Source: a virus. Taken from it: 64,000 bases of DNA. The stretch covers positions 62,001 through 126,000 of the IMG/VR virus record IMGVR_UViG_3300033182_000769; one strand, written 5' to 3'. This document shows, piece after piece, positions 27,801 to 36,887 of this stretch. Within the stretch, counting starts at the first letter, position 1. Each line of letters begins with the position of its first letter. The notes beneath the pieces were generated by a model. That model did no database searches. It worked only from the letters and a program-made list of their open reading frames with translations, and was not told where the DNA came from. The position numbers were made by a program, and so were the translations under genes.

Positions 27801-30800
27801 TCCGTTGCAAACTGACGTAGTTCAATATACTGACGGCAACTTAGATGGTTCAAATGCAGTATCGTTTATCGGTGCAAACATCAATGAAATGATTGATATT
27901 GTTGATAACGGTCCGGGTGCAGTAACATTAACAGATCCAAGTACTACGTGGGTTGCTTCAGCGTTAACTACTGACAATTCGGCAATGAACGCAATTGTTG
28001 GCCAACTTCAAATTGATACAATTGATTATATCAATACTAACTTTGGCGACTTTACATATAACTCTGCACTATGTCGTAGAGATTCTCATTACATGGTACA
28101 AGCAGGTTACTGGGATGCAGCATTTGGTTCTAACTTCTGGGGTGTACAAAACGGTCTTGCATACCATCGTCCACAAGCAGATAAAGTTACATCTGAGCAA
28201 CGTGCTCAAGAGTTAGGTTCTGTTTTACACATTAAAGGAGAAGTTGCAACATCATTAACCGGTAATGCTACTGCAATTAGTAGAGCGAGAGCAACGTATG
28301 ATGAGATTGTTGATATCATTTCACATGGTGTTTCAAACGCAGATGCATTAGTGTTTACAGATACTGGCACAGCAAACTTTACAAACGCAAGAACTCAACT
28401 ACAAACAAACCGTCAGTTTATTATTGACGAAATGAGTGCTTGGATGAATACTAACCACAACGCAGTGTGGGTTGGCTTAGGCACCGAAGGACAAAATCTA
28501 TGTAAACGTGACGTTGGCTACACTGTTGACGCTTTATCATACGACGTTAACTACGGCGGCAACATGGCAACACGCAATGCTGCAAGAGCATTATTCAGCG
28601 CAATTACTGGATTATCTGTTTATCCAGATGCAGCGATGAAAACTGCTGCTGCTGCAATGTACACACAATTAGGCAGTGTATGTAGTGACGTTGTTCAAGA
28701 GTTGTATGCAGGTCAGGATACTTCAGGTACTGCTGCTTCGGCAACTGAAGGCGCAAGAATGGTAACACTTGCTGGCAACATTAACGCAGTTATTGTTGCT
28801 GATACTATTAGTGGTCTTGTTGCAGAAAGCACTCCAAGCATTACTTGGGTTGATGCCGGCATTCAAACAGTACTTGGTACACTTGCTACAGACGAAGATG
28901 CTATTGTTGCAAGTACACTACAATATATTACTGATAACTTTAGCAGTTTAAAATATAACCATGCTAAGTGTTCAAGAGATATCGCTACAATTGTTAAGGC
29001 AGTTGGTTACGATATGATGTTTAATTCTAACTTCCAGACACTTAAATCAGGTTATGCTTATTTGAGATCAAGTGCAAACGAAGTATTCAGTTTAGGTCAA
29101 AAGACAGTTACTCGCAGAGCATTAGACTTTGTACGTGATGCAGTACTTGCTGAATGTAGTGATTCTACTGCAATTGCAAGAGTAACAAACTTAATGTTAA
29201 CATTAGATGATGTCATCTACAGCGGTAGTACAGAAGGTCAAGTTTGTCAAACTGAAGACCGCAATGTTGATTGGGCTATTTTGCAATTAGAACGTAACAG
29301 AGACTTTATTGTTGAAGAAGTTCGTGCATGGATGGAATACAACTTTGTTGATTTTGATACATATTACGATTCAGTAACTTGCTCACGTGACGTAGGCATG
29401 ATTATTGATGCTGTAAGTAATGATTTAATTACAGGCTCTAATTTCCCTTCAAGTGTAGCAGGAATGGCTTACTACAGAGCAAATGCTTCTGTTGTTACAA
29501 GCGGACAAATGATGCAGACTGTAGATGTTATGCATCAAGTTAGAGATGCTGGCTTGAGAGTTGTTACAGATCCAACATTGTACACAGCAGTTGAAGCATC
29601 ATTTGACAACATTATTAACATTTTGGAAAACGGAATGAGCGCAGTACCTGCTTATACATTCCCAGATAACGGCACAAGTACTGCTTATGATAGTACTACC
29701 GCTGCTGATTTCCAAACAAACAGAGCAACTTACATTTCAAACTTAACATCTTGGATTACAACTACGTATCCAGCGTTAACTTATGATACTGCTAAGTGTG
29801 AGCGTGATGTTGGATATATTGTTGATGCAGCAACATTTGATATTTTATATGGTGGTAATTATCAATCAGTAATCGCAGGCGATGCTTACTATTCATTTGG
29901 TACTTTACAATTAGGCGCAAGCGAGAAAACAGAAACTATTGCAGCGTACGGACAATTGAAATCATACTTAGTTGCAGATGCTGATCCAAGCTCACAAGCA
30001 GCAGTTGGCAGCAACATGGACGATGTTATTGCTATTGTCACTAACGGTGCAGGAACAGTTGCTACAACAATGCCAGTAGCAACAGGTGAAACTGCTGCTA
30101 TACAAGCAACATACTCTGCAATGCAAAGTGCAAAAGCAACTGTTCAAAGTAATATGACACAGTATATTACTGATACGTACAGTTCATATGTTTATAATCA
30201 AGCATTCTGCTTACGAGATGTAGGTTATATGATTGACGCTATGAAGTGGGATATGCGTTACGGTAGTAACTACGAATCACTTAAAGCAACTCAATTGTAT
30301 GCAAATGCAGTATTAGGAAACAAAGAAGAGAATATGTTCTTGTTACGCAACGGTACTGGTTTACGTAACTTAACACTTGAAGGATTGAGTGGAGACGTTA
30401 CTCCTGAAAACGAATACGGAACAAGCCGTGTTACAGCAGGTGCGTATGCATCACTTGATCCGGGTTGGGGACCAGATGACTTCCGTACTTGGATTATTCA
30501 TCGTTCTCCATACGTACAAAACGTTTGTACATTTGGTCATGCAGCAGTTGGTCAGAAGATTGACGGCTCGTTACACGCAGGAGGTTATGACTCTATTGTA
30601 TCAAACGACTTCACTCAGTTAATTAGTGACGGTATTGGTGCATGGGTTACTAACAACGGTAGAGCAGAGCTTGTATCTGTATTCACATACTACTCATACA
30701 TTGGTTACCTTGCAGAAAATGGTGGTAAGATCCGTGGCACAAACGGTAACAACTCTTATGGTCATTTTGGTTCAGTAGCAGAAGGCTTTGATAGCACAGA

Positions 30801-33579
30801 AGTTCCAGGAACTGGCTTAGTTGATAACCATAACTTTGCAGCAGTGGTCGGTGCAACATTTACTGATAGTGCGCAAGAAATCTTCCACGCAGAATTTGAT
30901 AATGCTGGTAACGAGTATACTGAAGCAACATGGATTGTGTCAGGCGCAGGCGCATACGGCGCAGCAGAGCAAGACGAATTCCGTGATGATGCAGTATTTG
31001 AAGTACGCTTATTAGATAACGTAGACGATTCAACAAATGCTCCAGAAGCAGACGGCAACTTCGGCGGATTTGGTTACATCACTAATAGTAACACAGCACA
31101 AGGTGGTACAAGTACTCAAATTACAATTGCTGCTACAGACGGTGAGATTAGTTCTGCTTATCCGGGTATGAAACTATACTTAGATGGCGGTACAGGTGCT
31201 GGACAGTTTGGTATTATTGATACATATAACTCAGGTACTAAAGTAGCAACTATTATTAAAGAAACTACAGGTGCACCAGGATGGGATCACGTTATTCCAG
31301 GTACTCCAATTGTATCTCCAGATGCTTCTACAACATACACTATTGAACCAAGAGCAGAATTTACTGCCCCAGGATTTGCATCTACTGCAACAACTGTTCC
31401 AAGTGGAACTTATGTTTCAGCGATATACGGTGACACAGCATTAGCCTATGCTGATGTTGAAGGTGTAACTAATGGCGGCGGCGAATTAGCAACATTCTTA
31501 GTATATAGAAACGGCTCAAAATACGATGTTGAAATTATCAACGCAGGATCCGGCTATCAAATAAATGACTCGATTGTAATTTCGGGTGCAGATGTTGGTG
31601 GTGTTGATGCAGTTAACGATATTACTATTAAAGTGCTTTCAGTTAATTCTGCAACAGGCGCAATAACTGTAATTGACTTCACAGGCTATGGCCCAGGTGG
31701 ACGCTATGTTGCTATCCAGGCCGGTTCAGCAGCAGGCGCAACATCAGAAGACGGTATTACTTGGACAGCACAAGCATCGCTAATGCCAACTACAGATACT
31801 TGGTCAGATCTTGCATGGGGATCATTTGAAGACGGATCAACATTCGGTGAAACAAATAGATTCGTTGCAGTTGCATCAGGTAATGATGTTGCTGCTTACT
31901 CAGAGACAGGAACAGCGTTTAATGTTTCAACAATGCCAATTACAGCGGCATGGTGTAGTGTAACATTTGGCGAAGGAAAGTTCCTTGCTATTGCAAGTGA
32001 TAGCACTACTGTTGCTATTTCATACGATGGTGAAGTTTGGGACGTAACTGGCACACTTAATTCAACAGGATTTACAAGTGTAACTTACGGACAAGGCGTG
32101 TTTGTTGCAATTAAATCGGGTGCAACTACTGCGTCTTACTCAACAGATGGTATTACTTGGACAGATTCAACTGCTGGATTGCCAGCAAGTTCTAACTGGA
32201 GTAGCATTGCATACGGTAACAACAGATTTGTTGCAGTTTCTGCTACAAGCGGAACAGCAGCAGCATACAGTGTTGACATGGGTGAGACATGGTACTCAAG
32301 TACATTACCTGCTACAGCAACATGGAATAGAGTTGTATACGGACAAGGTGTGTTTATGGCAGTAACAGGAAGTACACAAGCAGCATCGTCAGAAGATGGT
32401 GTAGTTTGGACTTCACGTACATTAAGTACTTCTGCAAGTGGTTACGATGCAATTGCATTTGGTAATCCAAACCATTATGGCTTGTTTGCAGGTATTCAAG
32501 ATGGCGCAGGAACTGTTGCAACATACATTAGAACTGGTGCTACAACAAGAGCTCGTGTATATGTTTCGCAGAATAAGATCTACTCAATTAAGTTAATTGA
32601 ACCAGGTTCGGGTTATGCAAGCACACCAACAATGACAATTACTGATCCTAACAATATCTACGAAGCACCGTTTACAGTAAGAACAGGCTGGGGCGTATTA
32701 GGTAACCCAAGTTGGAAGAACAGAGGAACTGGATACGTATCGGCAGGTATGGATATTGACACCGGCGACGGATATGCAAACTTCTACCAAAACGGTAGTT
32801 ACATTTCCGTTAAAGATATGTCTAAATTCCCAGTTCCGGGCTCAAACGTTGTATTTGGACACTTACCAAATACAACATATAAACTTGTAAACGTTCTAAC
32901 ACAACTTGGTTCAGAACCAGGAAGTTACAGAGCATTCTTCCAAGTTGCTCCGGATATGACTGTTTACAGTTCACCGGAACACGAAGTATCTGTAACAACA
33001 CGAATTCGTTACTCACAAGTACGTCTAACTGGACACGACTTCCTCGATGTTGGTACTGGTAACTTTGACCAGGCTAACTATCCTGAAGGTCCACCAGAAA
33101 TTGAACCTAACCAGTACAACGAAACAGTTAACACAAATGGCGGACGTGTGTTCTACACAAGTACTGACCAAGATGGTAACTTCAGAGTTGGCGAATTGTT
33201 CACAATTGAACAGTCCACTGGTGTTGCAACGTTGAACGCAGATGCATTTAACATTGCAGGCTTGTCAGAATTGACACTTGGCGAAGTATCGTTGGGTGGC
33301 GGCTCTGCTGCTATTAATGAGTTCTCAACGGATCCGTTCTTCACTGCAAACAGTGATAACATTGTTCCTACACAGAGAGCAATCAAAGCGTATATTGCAT
33401 CACAAATTGGTGGCGGTGGTGCATCATTGAACGTAAATAGCGTTACCGCAGGTTTCATTTACATTGCGGGACAACAGATCACTACTACAACAGGTGGAAC
33501 GATCCAAATGAAGGCTACTTTAGATTTCCAAGGCGGCGTAACAGGTTACCCGATGGCTTGGAACTTCTACTTTAACTAA
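24847..33579 (+). CDS. Giant tail fibre/adhesin with expanded helical C-x-R-D repeats (2910 aa)
   Basis: The architecture matches the 1878-residue paralogue: seven W-x-G-x-W carbohydrate-binding-type modules (about 10-430), an RGDMVYYGGAGPTRLPVG linker, beta-helix start (about 535), BNR-like repeats (about 2280-2550) and the shared C-terminal domain (from about 2723). The large difference is a chain of eight helical modules with the signature C-x-R-D-x-x-x-x-V-x-A...D...G-x-N, with Cys at 614, 916, 1076, 1219, 1375, 1512, 1651 and 1788. From the second on they recur every 137-160 residues. It is likely the longest fibre of the particle. The helical chain may act as spacer or binding surface; function is inferred. 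Confidence 0.75.
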   Translation: MAEFKLGRIRFVWKGPWTGATTYYVDDVVRYGGKTFICVDGHTSDADFNVDLNYNPTKWNQMSDGHEWKGPWQTNTFYKINDVVKYGGLLYIANTAHTSALTDALGLEANQAHWTLYAEGLEWKGNWATNTRYKLNDQVRYGGYTYVCNTGHTSAVTTANGLEADQGKWDSFNEGLQYKGAWTTATRYKLNDVVKYGSSVYICTTPHTSDASTFLTDTANWAVMVEGAEFETTDWSDASVTYQLGDIVRYGGNQYVCVQSHVSDSTSPAAGGANWTVMSYGLRYQNDWANNVSYKPGEVVSVNGLTYLAKQDSPTTTITVTASSSVNNRLTYSGSTVIADGMSIRFTGTTFGGIMSGAKYYVKQVISPTELTITTEFGGAVKTLTTASGSMTGTSSFEPPHATYWTALTHGMKWAGEWMDDTEYEIGDIIRFGSNAYVCVGGHRSEADDGSSIGPLGGGTANSRPDQDATGDYWNVLAIGNETEVLTTRGDMVYYGGAGPTRLPVGIEGQVLVSDGTDPVWTSLGHVNHVYYVSPLGKDGHYPVNGGTIDRPWKTIRHACQEIERGCRNPNAAKLLEMNRVFIQREVTEWIQYQIANAPAGGDWENFVYDDFKCERDTGFIVDRVIWDLTHGGNLKMRAAAQTYLNQLANGPYSTEEFGTGEYTKLSEQGAHDVLAFNYMLEVVASVLANEAPATVYQTVNGDNSTATVDQWINTEYQAENVMAEITSLVGIVTTALTDGTIPARYVPNATLYVKSGTYHETLPIIVPAEVALVGDETRSVHIAPADSLVDISDAYYSSANLDRLAEVVSDVVQGNAVTPTTGNTEAQHIEWPFGGADQAAVGTKLARTMKYDMDNRLNLTHSFDYPNPPGYNFSYMAGYGDARELLMKNRTFFKHEVKQYIDNNYPLLKYSRTKCLRDVGHITDAIMYDLTYGGNAQSVVAGLAYYEGVGSDLYIDSTEKLATIASYEYLRSMMEDVVANTPIVPLQTDVVQYTDGNLDGSNAVSFIGANINEMIDIVDNGPGAVTLTDPSTTWVASALTTDNSAMNAIVGQLQIDTIDYINTNFGDFTYNSALCRRDSHYMVQAGYWDAAFGSNFWGVQNGLAYHRPQADKVTSEQRAQELGSVLHIKGEVATSLTGNATAISRARATYDEIVDIISHGVSNADALVFTDTGTANFTNARTQLQTNRQFIIDEMSAWMNTNHNAVWVGLGTEGQNLCKRDVGYTVDALSYDVNYGGNMATRNAARALFSAITGLSVYPDAAMKTAAAAMYTQLGSVCSDVVQELYAGQDTSGTAASATEGARMVTLAGNINAVIVADTISGLVAESTPSITWVDAGIQTVLGTLATDEDAIVASTLQYITDNFSSLKYNHAKCSRDIATIVKAVGYDMMFNSNFQTLKSGYAYLRSSANEVFSLGQKTVTRRALDFVRDAVLAECSDSTAIARVTNLMLTLDDVIYSGSTEGQVCQTEDRNVDWAILQLERNRDFIVEEVRAWMEYNFVDFDTYYDSVTCSRDVGMIIDAVSNDLITGSNFPSSVAGMAYYRANASVVTSGQMMQTVDVMHQVRDAGLRVVTDPTLYTAVEASFDNIINILENGMSAVPAYTFPDNGTSTAYDSTTAADFQTNRATYISNLTSWITTTYPALTYDTAKCERDVGYIVDAATFDILYGGNYQSVIAGDAYYSFGTLQLGASEKTETIAAYGQLKSYLVADADPSSQAAVGSNMDDVIAIVTNGAGTVATTMPVATGETAAIQATYSAMQSAKATVQSNMTQYITDTYSSYVYNQAFCLRDVGYMIDAMKWDMRYGSNYESLKATQLYANAVLGNKEENMFLLRNGTGLRNLTLEGLSGDVTPENEYGTSRVTAGAYASLDPGWGPDDFRTWIIHRSPYVQNVCTFGHAAVGQKIDGSLHAGGYDSIVSNDFTQLISDGIGAWVTNNGRAELVSVFTYYSYIGYLAENGGKIRGTNGNNSYGHFGSVAEGFDSTEVPGTGLVDNHNFAAVVGATFTDSAQEIFHAEFDNAGNEYTEATWIVSGAGAYGAAEQDEFRDDAVFEVRLLDNVDDSTNAPEADGNFGGFGYITNSNTAQGGTSTQITIAATDGEISSAYPGMKLYLDGGTGAGQFGIIDTYNSGTKVATIIKETTGAPGWDHVIPGTPIVSPDASTTYTIEPRAEFTAPGFASTATTVPSGTYVSAIYGDTALAYADVEGVTNGGGELATFLVYRNGSKYDVEIINAGSGYQINDSIVISGADVGGVDAVNDITIKVLSVNSATGAITVIDFTGYGPGGRYVAIQAGSAAGATSEDGITWTAQASLMPTTDTWSDLAWGSFEDGSTFGETNRFVAVASGNDVAAYSETGTAFNVSTMPITAAWCSVTFGEGKFLAIASDSTTVAISYDGEVWDVTGTLNSTGFTSVTYGQGVFVAIKSGATTASYSTDGITWTDSTAGLPASSNWSSIAYGNNRFVAVSATSGTAAAYSVDMGETWYSSTLPATATWNRVVYGQGVFMAVTGSTQAASSEDGVVWTSRTLSTSASGYDAIAFGNPNHYGLFAGIQDGAGTVATYIRTGATTRARVYVSQNKIYSIKLIEPGSGYASTPTMTITDPNNIYEAPFTVRTGWGVLGNPSWKNRGTGYVSAGMDIDTGDGYANFYQNGSYISVKDMSKFPVPGSNVVFGHLPNTTYKLVNVLTQLGSEPGSYRAFFQVAPDMTVYSSPEHEVSVTTRIRYSQVRLTGHDFLDVGTGNFDQANYPEGPPEIEPNQYNETVNTNGGRVFYTSTDQDGNFRVGELFTIEQSTGVATLNADAFNIAGLSELTLGEVSLGGGSAAINEFSTDPFFTANSDNIVPTQRAIKAYIASQIGGGGASLNVNSVTAGFIYIAGQQITTTTGGTIQMKATLDFQGGVTGYPMAWNFYFN
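26650..30330 (+). repeat. Eight protein-level helical repeats in the giant fibre
   Basis: Eight diverged copies of a helical module with a C-x-R-D core (cysteine codons at 26686, 27592, 28072, 28501, 28969, 29380, 29797, 30208) followed by a G-G-N or G-S-N turn and an A-x-x-Y/L helix. Identity is seen in protein, not as long DNA repeats. The paralogous fibre has a single copy (cysteine codon 21234). Confidence 0.8.
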
Positions 33580-33582
33580 ATA
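33575..33582 (+). promoter_or_regulatory. Late promoter-like ACTAAATA
   Basis: It overlaps the stop of the giant fibre gene and lies 18 nt before the ATG at 33601, with a GGAG in between. Confidence 0.5.
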
Positions 33583-33600
33583 CTAATGGAGAAATAGAAA

Positions 33601-33921
33601 ATGGCAACAGGTAGATTAGGAACAGGAGACTTATCAGTAGGTACAGATACCGTACTTTATTCGGCTCCGTTAGACACTTTTACTGTGGCAACAGTAAACT
33701 TGTGTAACAGAGGTACGTCGGCTGCTACAGTTAGAATTGCAGTAACAACAAGCCCAAACCCAACGAACGACGAGTTTATTGAGTACGATACTTCGTTACT
33801 TGCGAAAGGTATCTTAGAAAGAACCGGTATTGTATTAACATACGGTCAACACATTGTGGTTAGAGCTAACTCAGCAGGCGTGGCGGCAGTATGTTACGGT
33901 ATCGAAACATCAACAGTATAA
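33601..33921 (+). CDS. Small beta-sandwich fibre-associated protein, copy 3
   Basis: This 106-residue protein is of the same plan as the 14190 and 18443 products: FTVATVNLCNRGTSAATVRI, then a LLAKGILERTGIVLTYGQHI turn, and a final strand. It follows the largest fibre and has its own late promoter. It is presumably a virion component associated with the fibres. Confidence 0.55.
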   Translation: MATGRLGTGDLSVGTDTVLYSAPLDTFTVATVNLCNRGTSAATVRIAVTTSPNPTNDEFIEYDTSLLAKGILERTGIVLTYGQHIVVRANSAGVAAVCYGIETSTV

Positions 33922-33936
33922 TAGGAATTTAGAACC

Positions 33937-34743
33937 ATGGGACGATTAGTAAAAACATCATTATCTGGCAACGAAATTACTATTGACGTTATTAATAACC
34001 AGTTTGTAAACGCAACTGTTGACGAAGATTTGGTTTTTGATGTTGTTGGTACCGGTAAAGTTTCAATGCCAGACACAACTGCTTCAACAAGTACAACAAC
34101 AGGTGCTTTAGTAATTGGCGGCGGCTTGGGTATGGGTGGAAACCACCACGTAGGTGGAAGTACCGTAATTGCTGGCTCTGCTACAGTTAACAGTACAACA
34201 AACTCAACAAACACGTCAAGCGGTGCCATAATCGTTACAGGCGGTGTAGGTGTTGGAGGTAATGGACACTTTGGCGGTTCAATAACCAGTGTAGGAATTA
34301 CATCTTCGGGTGCAGTAACTATTTCAAACGGTACTGCTGCGTCGAATTATACTTCGGGCGCATTGGTAGTTACAGGCGGTATTGGATGTAATAATAACTT
34401 ATATGTAAACGGTGTAGGTCGTTTTTCAAATGACGTTGTTGCACACTATTCATCAGACGAAAGGCTTAAAGAAAACATTAACCCTATCGAAGATGCGCTA
34501 AATAAGATTGATGCAATTAGCGGTGTAACGTTTGACTGGAACGAAACAGCATTAGAAATGTACCCAGAAAGAACAGGACGCGATGTCGGTGTTATTGCTC
34601 AACAAATTCAAAGTGTTGTACCTGAATTAGTTGTTGAGAGAGAAAACGGATACTTGGCCGTTAATTACGAAAAAATCACTGCTTTATTAATTCAAGGCAT
34701 CAAAGAGTTAAAAGCAGAAATTGAAGAACTTAAAAAAGGTTAA
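33937..34743 (+). CDS. Tail fibre with C-terminal S74 intramolecular chaperone
   Basis: This 268-residue protein has an N-terminal two-thirds of glycine/serine/threonine beta repeats (GALVIGGGLGMGGN, GAIIVTGGVGVGGN, GALVVTGGIGCNNN), typical of a trimeric shaft. The C-terminal 100 residues form a peptidase S74 autoprocessing chaperone with the signature SDERLKENI. Ser173 and Lys178 have the spacing of the catalytic Ser and Lys of phage endosialidase chaperones, so self-cleavage just before Ser173 is expected, releasing the DVGVIAQQIQ/coiled-coil part. It is located directly before three adhesin-like genes, so it may be the distal shaft that carries them. Confidence 0.85.
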   Translation: MGRLVKTSLSGNEITIDVINNQFVNATVDEDLVFDVVGTGKVSMPDTTASTSTTTGALVIGGGLGMGGNHHVGGSTVIAGSATVNSTTNSTNTSSGAIIVTGGVGVGGNGHFGGSITSVGITSSGAVTISNGTAASNYTSGALVVTGGIGCNNNLYVNGVGRFSNDVVAHYSSDERLKENINPIEDALNKIDAISGVTFDWNETALEMYPERTGRDVGVIAQQIQSVVPELVVERENGYLAVNYEKITALLIQGIKELKAEIEELKKG

Positions 34744-34749
34744 TTAAAG

Positions 34750-35421
34750 ATGGCATTTACGTTAACTTCTACAGGAATAACTTTCCATAACGGAACCACA
34801 CAGTCAACAAAATTTGACAGCGATGACGATAGAGGAAAGTTAATTAGCGTTAGTACATTTGGCGGTGGCTCTTCAGGTGGCGGATCATACACTTGGAATA
34901 AGCCGGCAGGATGTACTAAAGTGCGTGTTATCTGCGTAGGAGGTGGCGGTGGCGCTTCGGGACACTGCGAAGGCGGTGGCTCCGGCGGTTATGCAGAGAA
35001 ATGGGTCGATGTTTCCGGTGTTAGCTCAGTATCAGTAACAGTAGGTGGCGGTGGTTCTGGAGGTGGTTACCACTCTAATAGACCAGATGGTGGCACAAGT
35101 TCATTTGGTGGCTACTGCTCAGCATCAGGCGGATACGGAGCAAATCGTAACTGGAGACATTCAGGCGGACATGGCGGCATTGGACACGGCGGTGATATTA
35201 ACCTAAGAGGCGGTGGCGGTGGCGGCCACGAAAACGAAGCGGGCGGCAAGTCTGCAGATAGTTATTGGGGAGGAGGCGGCCCTGCTACACACCATAACTA
35301 TCACGGTAACAATTCAGAAAACCATTGCGCACCTGGCGCTGGCGGACAAGGTACTTGGACAGGCCACGGTCGTGGAAGATACGGTAAAGCGGGAATGGTT
35401 GTAGTTTGGAATTTCAAGTAA
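34750..35421 (+). CDS. Glycine-rich adhesin-like fibre tip, copy 1
   Basis: This 223-residue protein has an N-terminal SSGIxFPDGTTQ-type attachment motif (here STGITFHNGTTQ), a YTWNKPAGCTKVRVICVGGG strand, then a long Gly/His/Asn/Ser-rich region (about 70-205) built of GGxGG runs, closing with a MVVVWNF strand. Long polyglycine runs with an aromatic end recall the polyglycine-II sandwich of gp38-type distal adhesins of T4-like enterophages, which bind receptors. That relation is by composition and context, not by alignment. It is the first of three tandem paralogues. Confidence 0.6.
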   Translation: MAFTLTSTGITFHNGTTQSTKFDSDDDRGKLISVSTFGGGSSGGGSYTWNKPAGCTKVRVICVGGGGGASGHCEGGGSGGYAEKWVDVSGVSSVSVTVGGGGSGGGYHSNRPDGGTSSFGGYCSASGGYGANRNWRHSGGHGGIGHGGDINLRGGGGGGHENEAGGKSADSYWGGGGPATHHNYHGNNSENHCAPGAGGQGTWTGHGRGRYGKAGMVVVWNFK

Positions 35422-35440
35422 TAGGAAGTAGGTAAAACAC

Positions 35441-36112
35441 ATGGCAGAAATTACTATTAATAGTTCAGGCATAGTAATGCCAGATGGCAACACACAAACA
35501 ACTGCTATGAATGCCTCTCTTGATAGAGGTAAGTTAATTAGTGTAAACACATATACAGGCAACAGCACCTGGAATAGGCCATCTAATTGTAAAAAGATTT
35601 TGGTTATTTGTGTAGGTGGTGGCGGCGGTGGCTGCGGACACAATGAATCGGGCGGCGCCGGCGGCTATGTAGAAAAGTTATTAGATGTTTCATCTGGACC
35701 TACATCAGTATCAGTAACAATTGGCGGCGGCGGAGATGGCCGTACATATCACAGAGGTTGTGGTGATGGCGGACAAACATCATTTGGTAGTTATTGTTAC
35801 GCTACAGGCGGACGTGGAGCAAATCGTGACTGGAGCCACACAGGCGGACGTGGCGGACACGGCGGAAACGGTAATGTAAATTTATGGGGTGGCGGTGGCC
35901 GCTCACATGGAGACCAAGGTCAAGACGACGGTGGACAATCATTCTTTGGTGGTTCTCAAGTTGCAGGACACCACGGCGGTTATTACTACAGACACTGGTC
36001 AGAAGGACTTAATCACAATCCACCAGGATCAGGCGGAAACGGCGAATGGTCTCAACACTCACGTGGCGGGTATGGTACCAGTGGTATTTGTATCGTATAT
36101 AACTATTCATAA
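35441..36112 (+). CDS. Glycine-rich adhesin-like fibre tip, copy 2
   Basis: This 223-residue paralogue of its two neighbours is built from NSSGIVMPDGNTQ, then STWNRPSNCKKILVICVGGG, a Gly/His-rich region with GGDGRTYHRGCGDGGQTSFG, and ends in ICIVYNYS. The ends and the GANRDWSHTGG block are conserved while the loops between glycine runs differ, the pattern expected of receptor-facing loops. The ATG is preceded only by a weak AGGTAAAAC. Confidence 0.6.
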   Translation: MAEITINSSGIVMPDGNTQTTAMNASLDRGKLISVNTYTGNSTWNRPSNCKKILVICVGGGGGGCGHNESGGAGGYVEKLLDVSSGPTSVSVTIGGGGDGRTYHRGCGDGGQTSFGSYCYATGGRGANRDWSHTGGRGGHGGNGNVNLWGGGGRSHGDQGQDDGGQSFFGGSQVAGHHGGYYYRHWSEGLNHNPPGSGGNGEWSQHSRGGYGTSGICIVYNYS

Positions 36113-36125
36113 GGACGAGCGATAA

Positions 36126-36815
36126 ATGGCAACTACATTAAACAGTAACGGAATTAATTTTCCAGATGGCACTACACAAACCGTAAAGTTCCAAGAAGAA
36201 GATGGCGGTGGTGAATTAATTGCTATCAATACTTTTCCACCACATAATGACTTCCACAACGTAACACGTTCTGGAACATATACTTGGACTAAACCGTCTG
36301 GCTGTAAATATGTTAGAGTAATTGTAGTCGGAGGCGGTGGTGGCTCGTGCGCACACGGAGAGTCGGGTGCTGCTGGCGGCATGGCTGAAAAGTTTATTAA
36401 TGTTGAAGGTATTAGCTCAGTATCAGTAACAGTAGGCGGACGTGGGTCGGGCGGCGGCTACTATTCAAATAGACCAGACGGTGGCACAAGCTCGTTTGGT
36501 AGTTATTGTTCGGCAGGCGGCGGCTATGGTGCAAACCGTAACTGGGGCCACTCAGGCGGTCACGGCGGTGTAGGTCACGGCGGAGACATTAATGTTTGGG
36601 GCGGCGGCGGCAATGGCCACGATAACCGTGGCGGCAAAGGTGGCGGCTCATACTTTGGCGGATCAAAATTCCCAGGGTGGGGTAACAACTCACGTGGCGC
36701 TACTGGCGAAGATCACTATATGGCTCCGGGTGCAGGCGGTTCAAGTTGTCACTCAAGCCACGGTAGAGGTGGTTACGGCGCAACTGGAGCAGTAATTGTT
36801 TACTGCTATAAGTAG
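36126..36815 (+). CDS. Glycine-rich adhesin-like fibre tip, copy 3
   Basis: This 229-residue protein is closer to copy 1 than to copy 2 in the middle (SNRPDGGTSSFG, GANRNWGHSGGHGG and VGHGGDIN shared), with a small insertion after residue 40 (FPPHNDFHNVTRSG). It ends VIVYCYK. A GGACGAGCG ribosome site precedes it. It is the last gene of the adhesion block before the enzymatic island. Confidence 0.6.
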   Translation: MATTLNSNGINFPDGTTQTVKFQEEDGGGELIAINTFPPHNDFHNVTRSGTYTWTKPSGCKYVRVIVVGGGGGSCAHGESGAAGGMAEKFINVEGISSVSVTVGGRGSGGGYYSNRPDGGTSSFGSYCSAGGGYGANRNWGHSGGHGGVGHGGDINVWGGGGNGHDNRGGKGGGSYFGGSKFPGWGNNSRGATGEDHYMAPGAGGSSCHSSHGRGGYGATGAVIVYCYK

Positions 36816-36842
36816 CCACAAATATTATATTCAAACTATCTA

Positions 36843-36850
36843 TCTAAATA
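36843..36850 (+). promoter_or_regulatory. Late promoter-like TCTAAATA
   Basis: It lies 37 nt before the halogenase ATG at 36888, whose ribosome site is ACGAGGG. Confidence 0.5.
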
Positions 36851-36887
36851 AGTAAGTTAATAATATTAAGATTTACGAGGGTAATCA

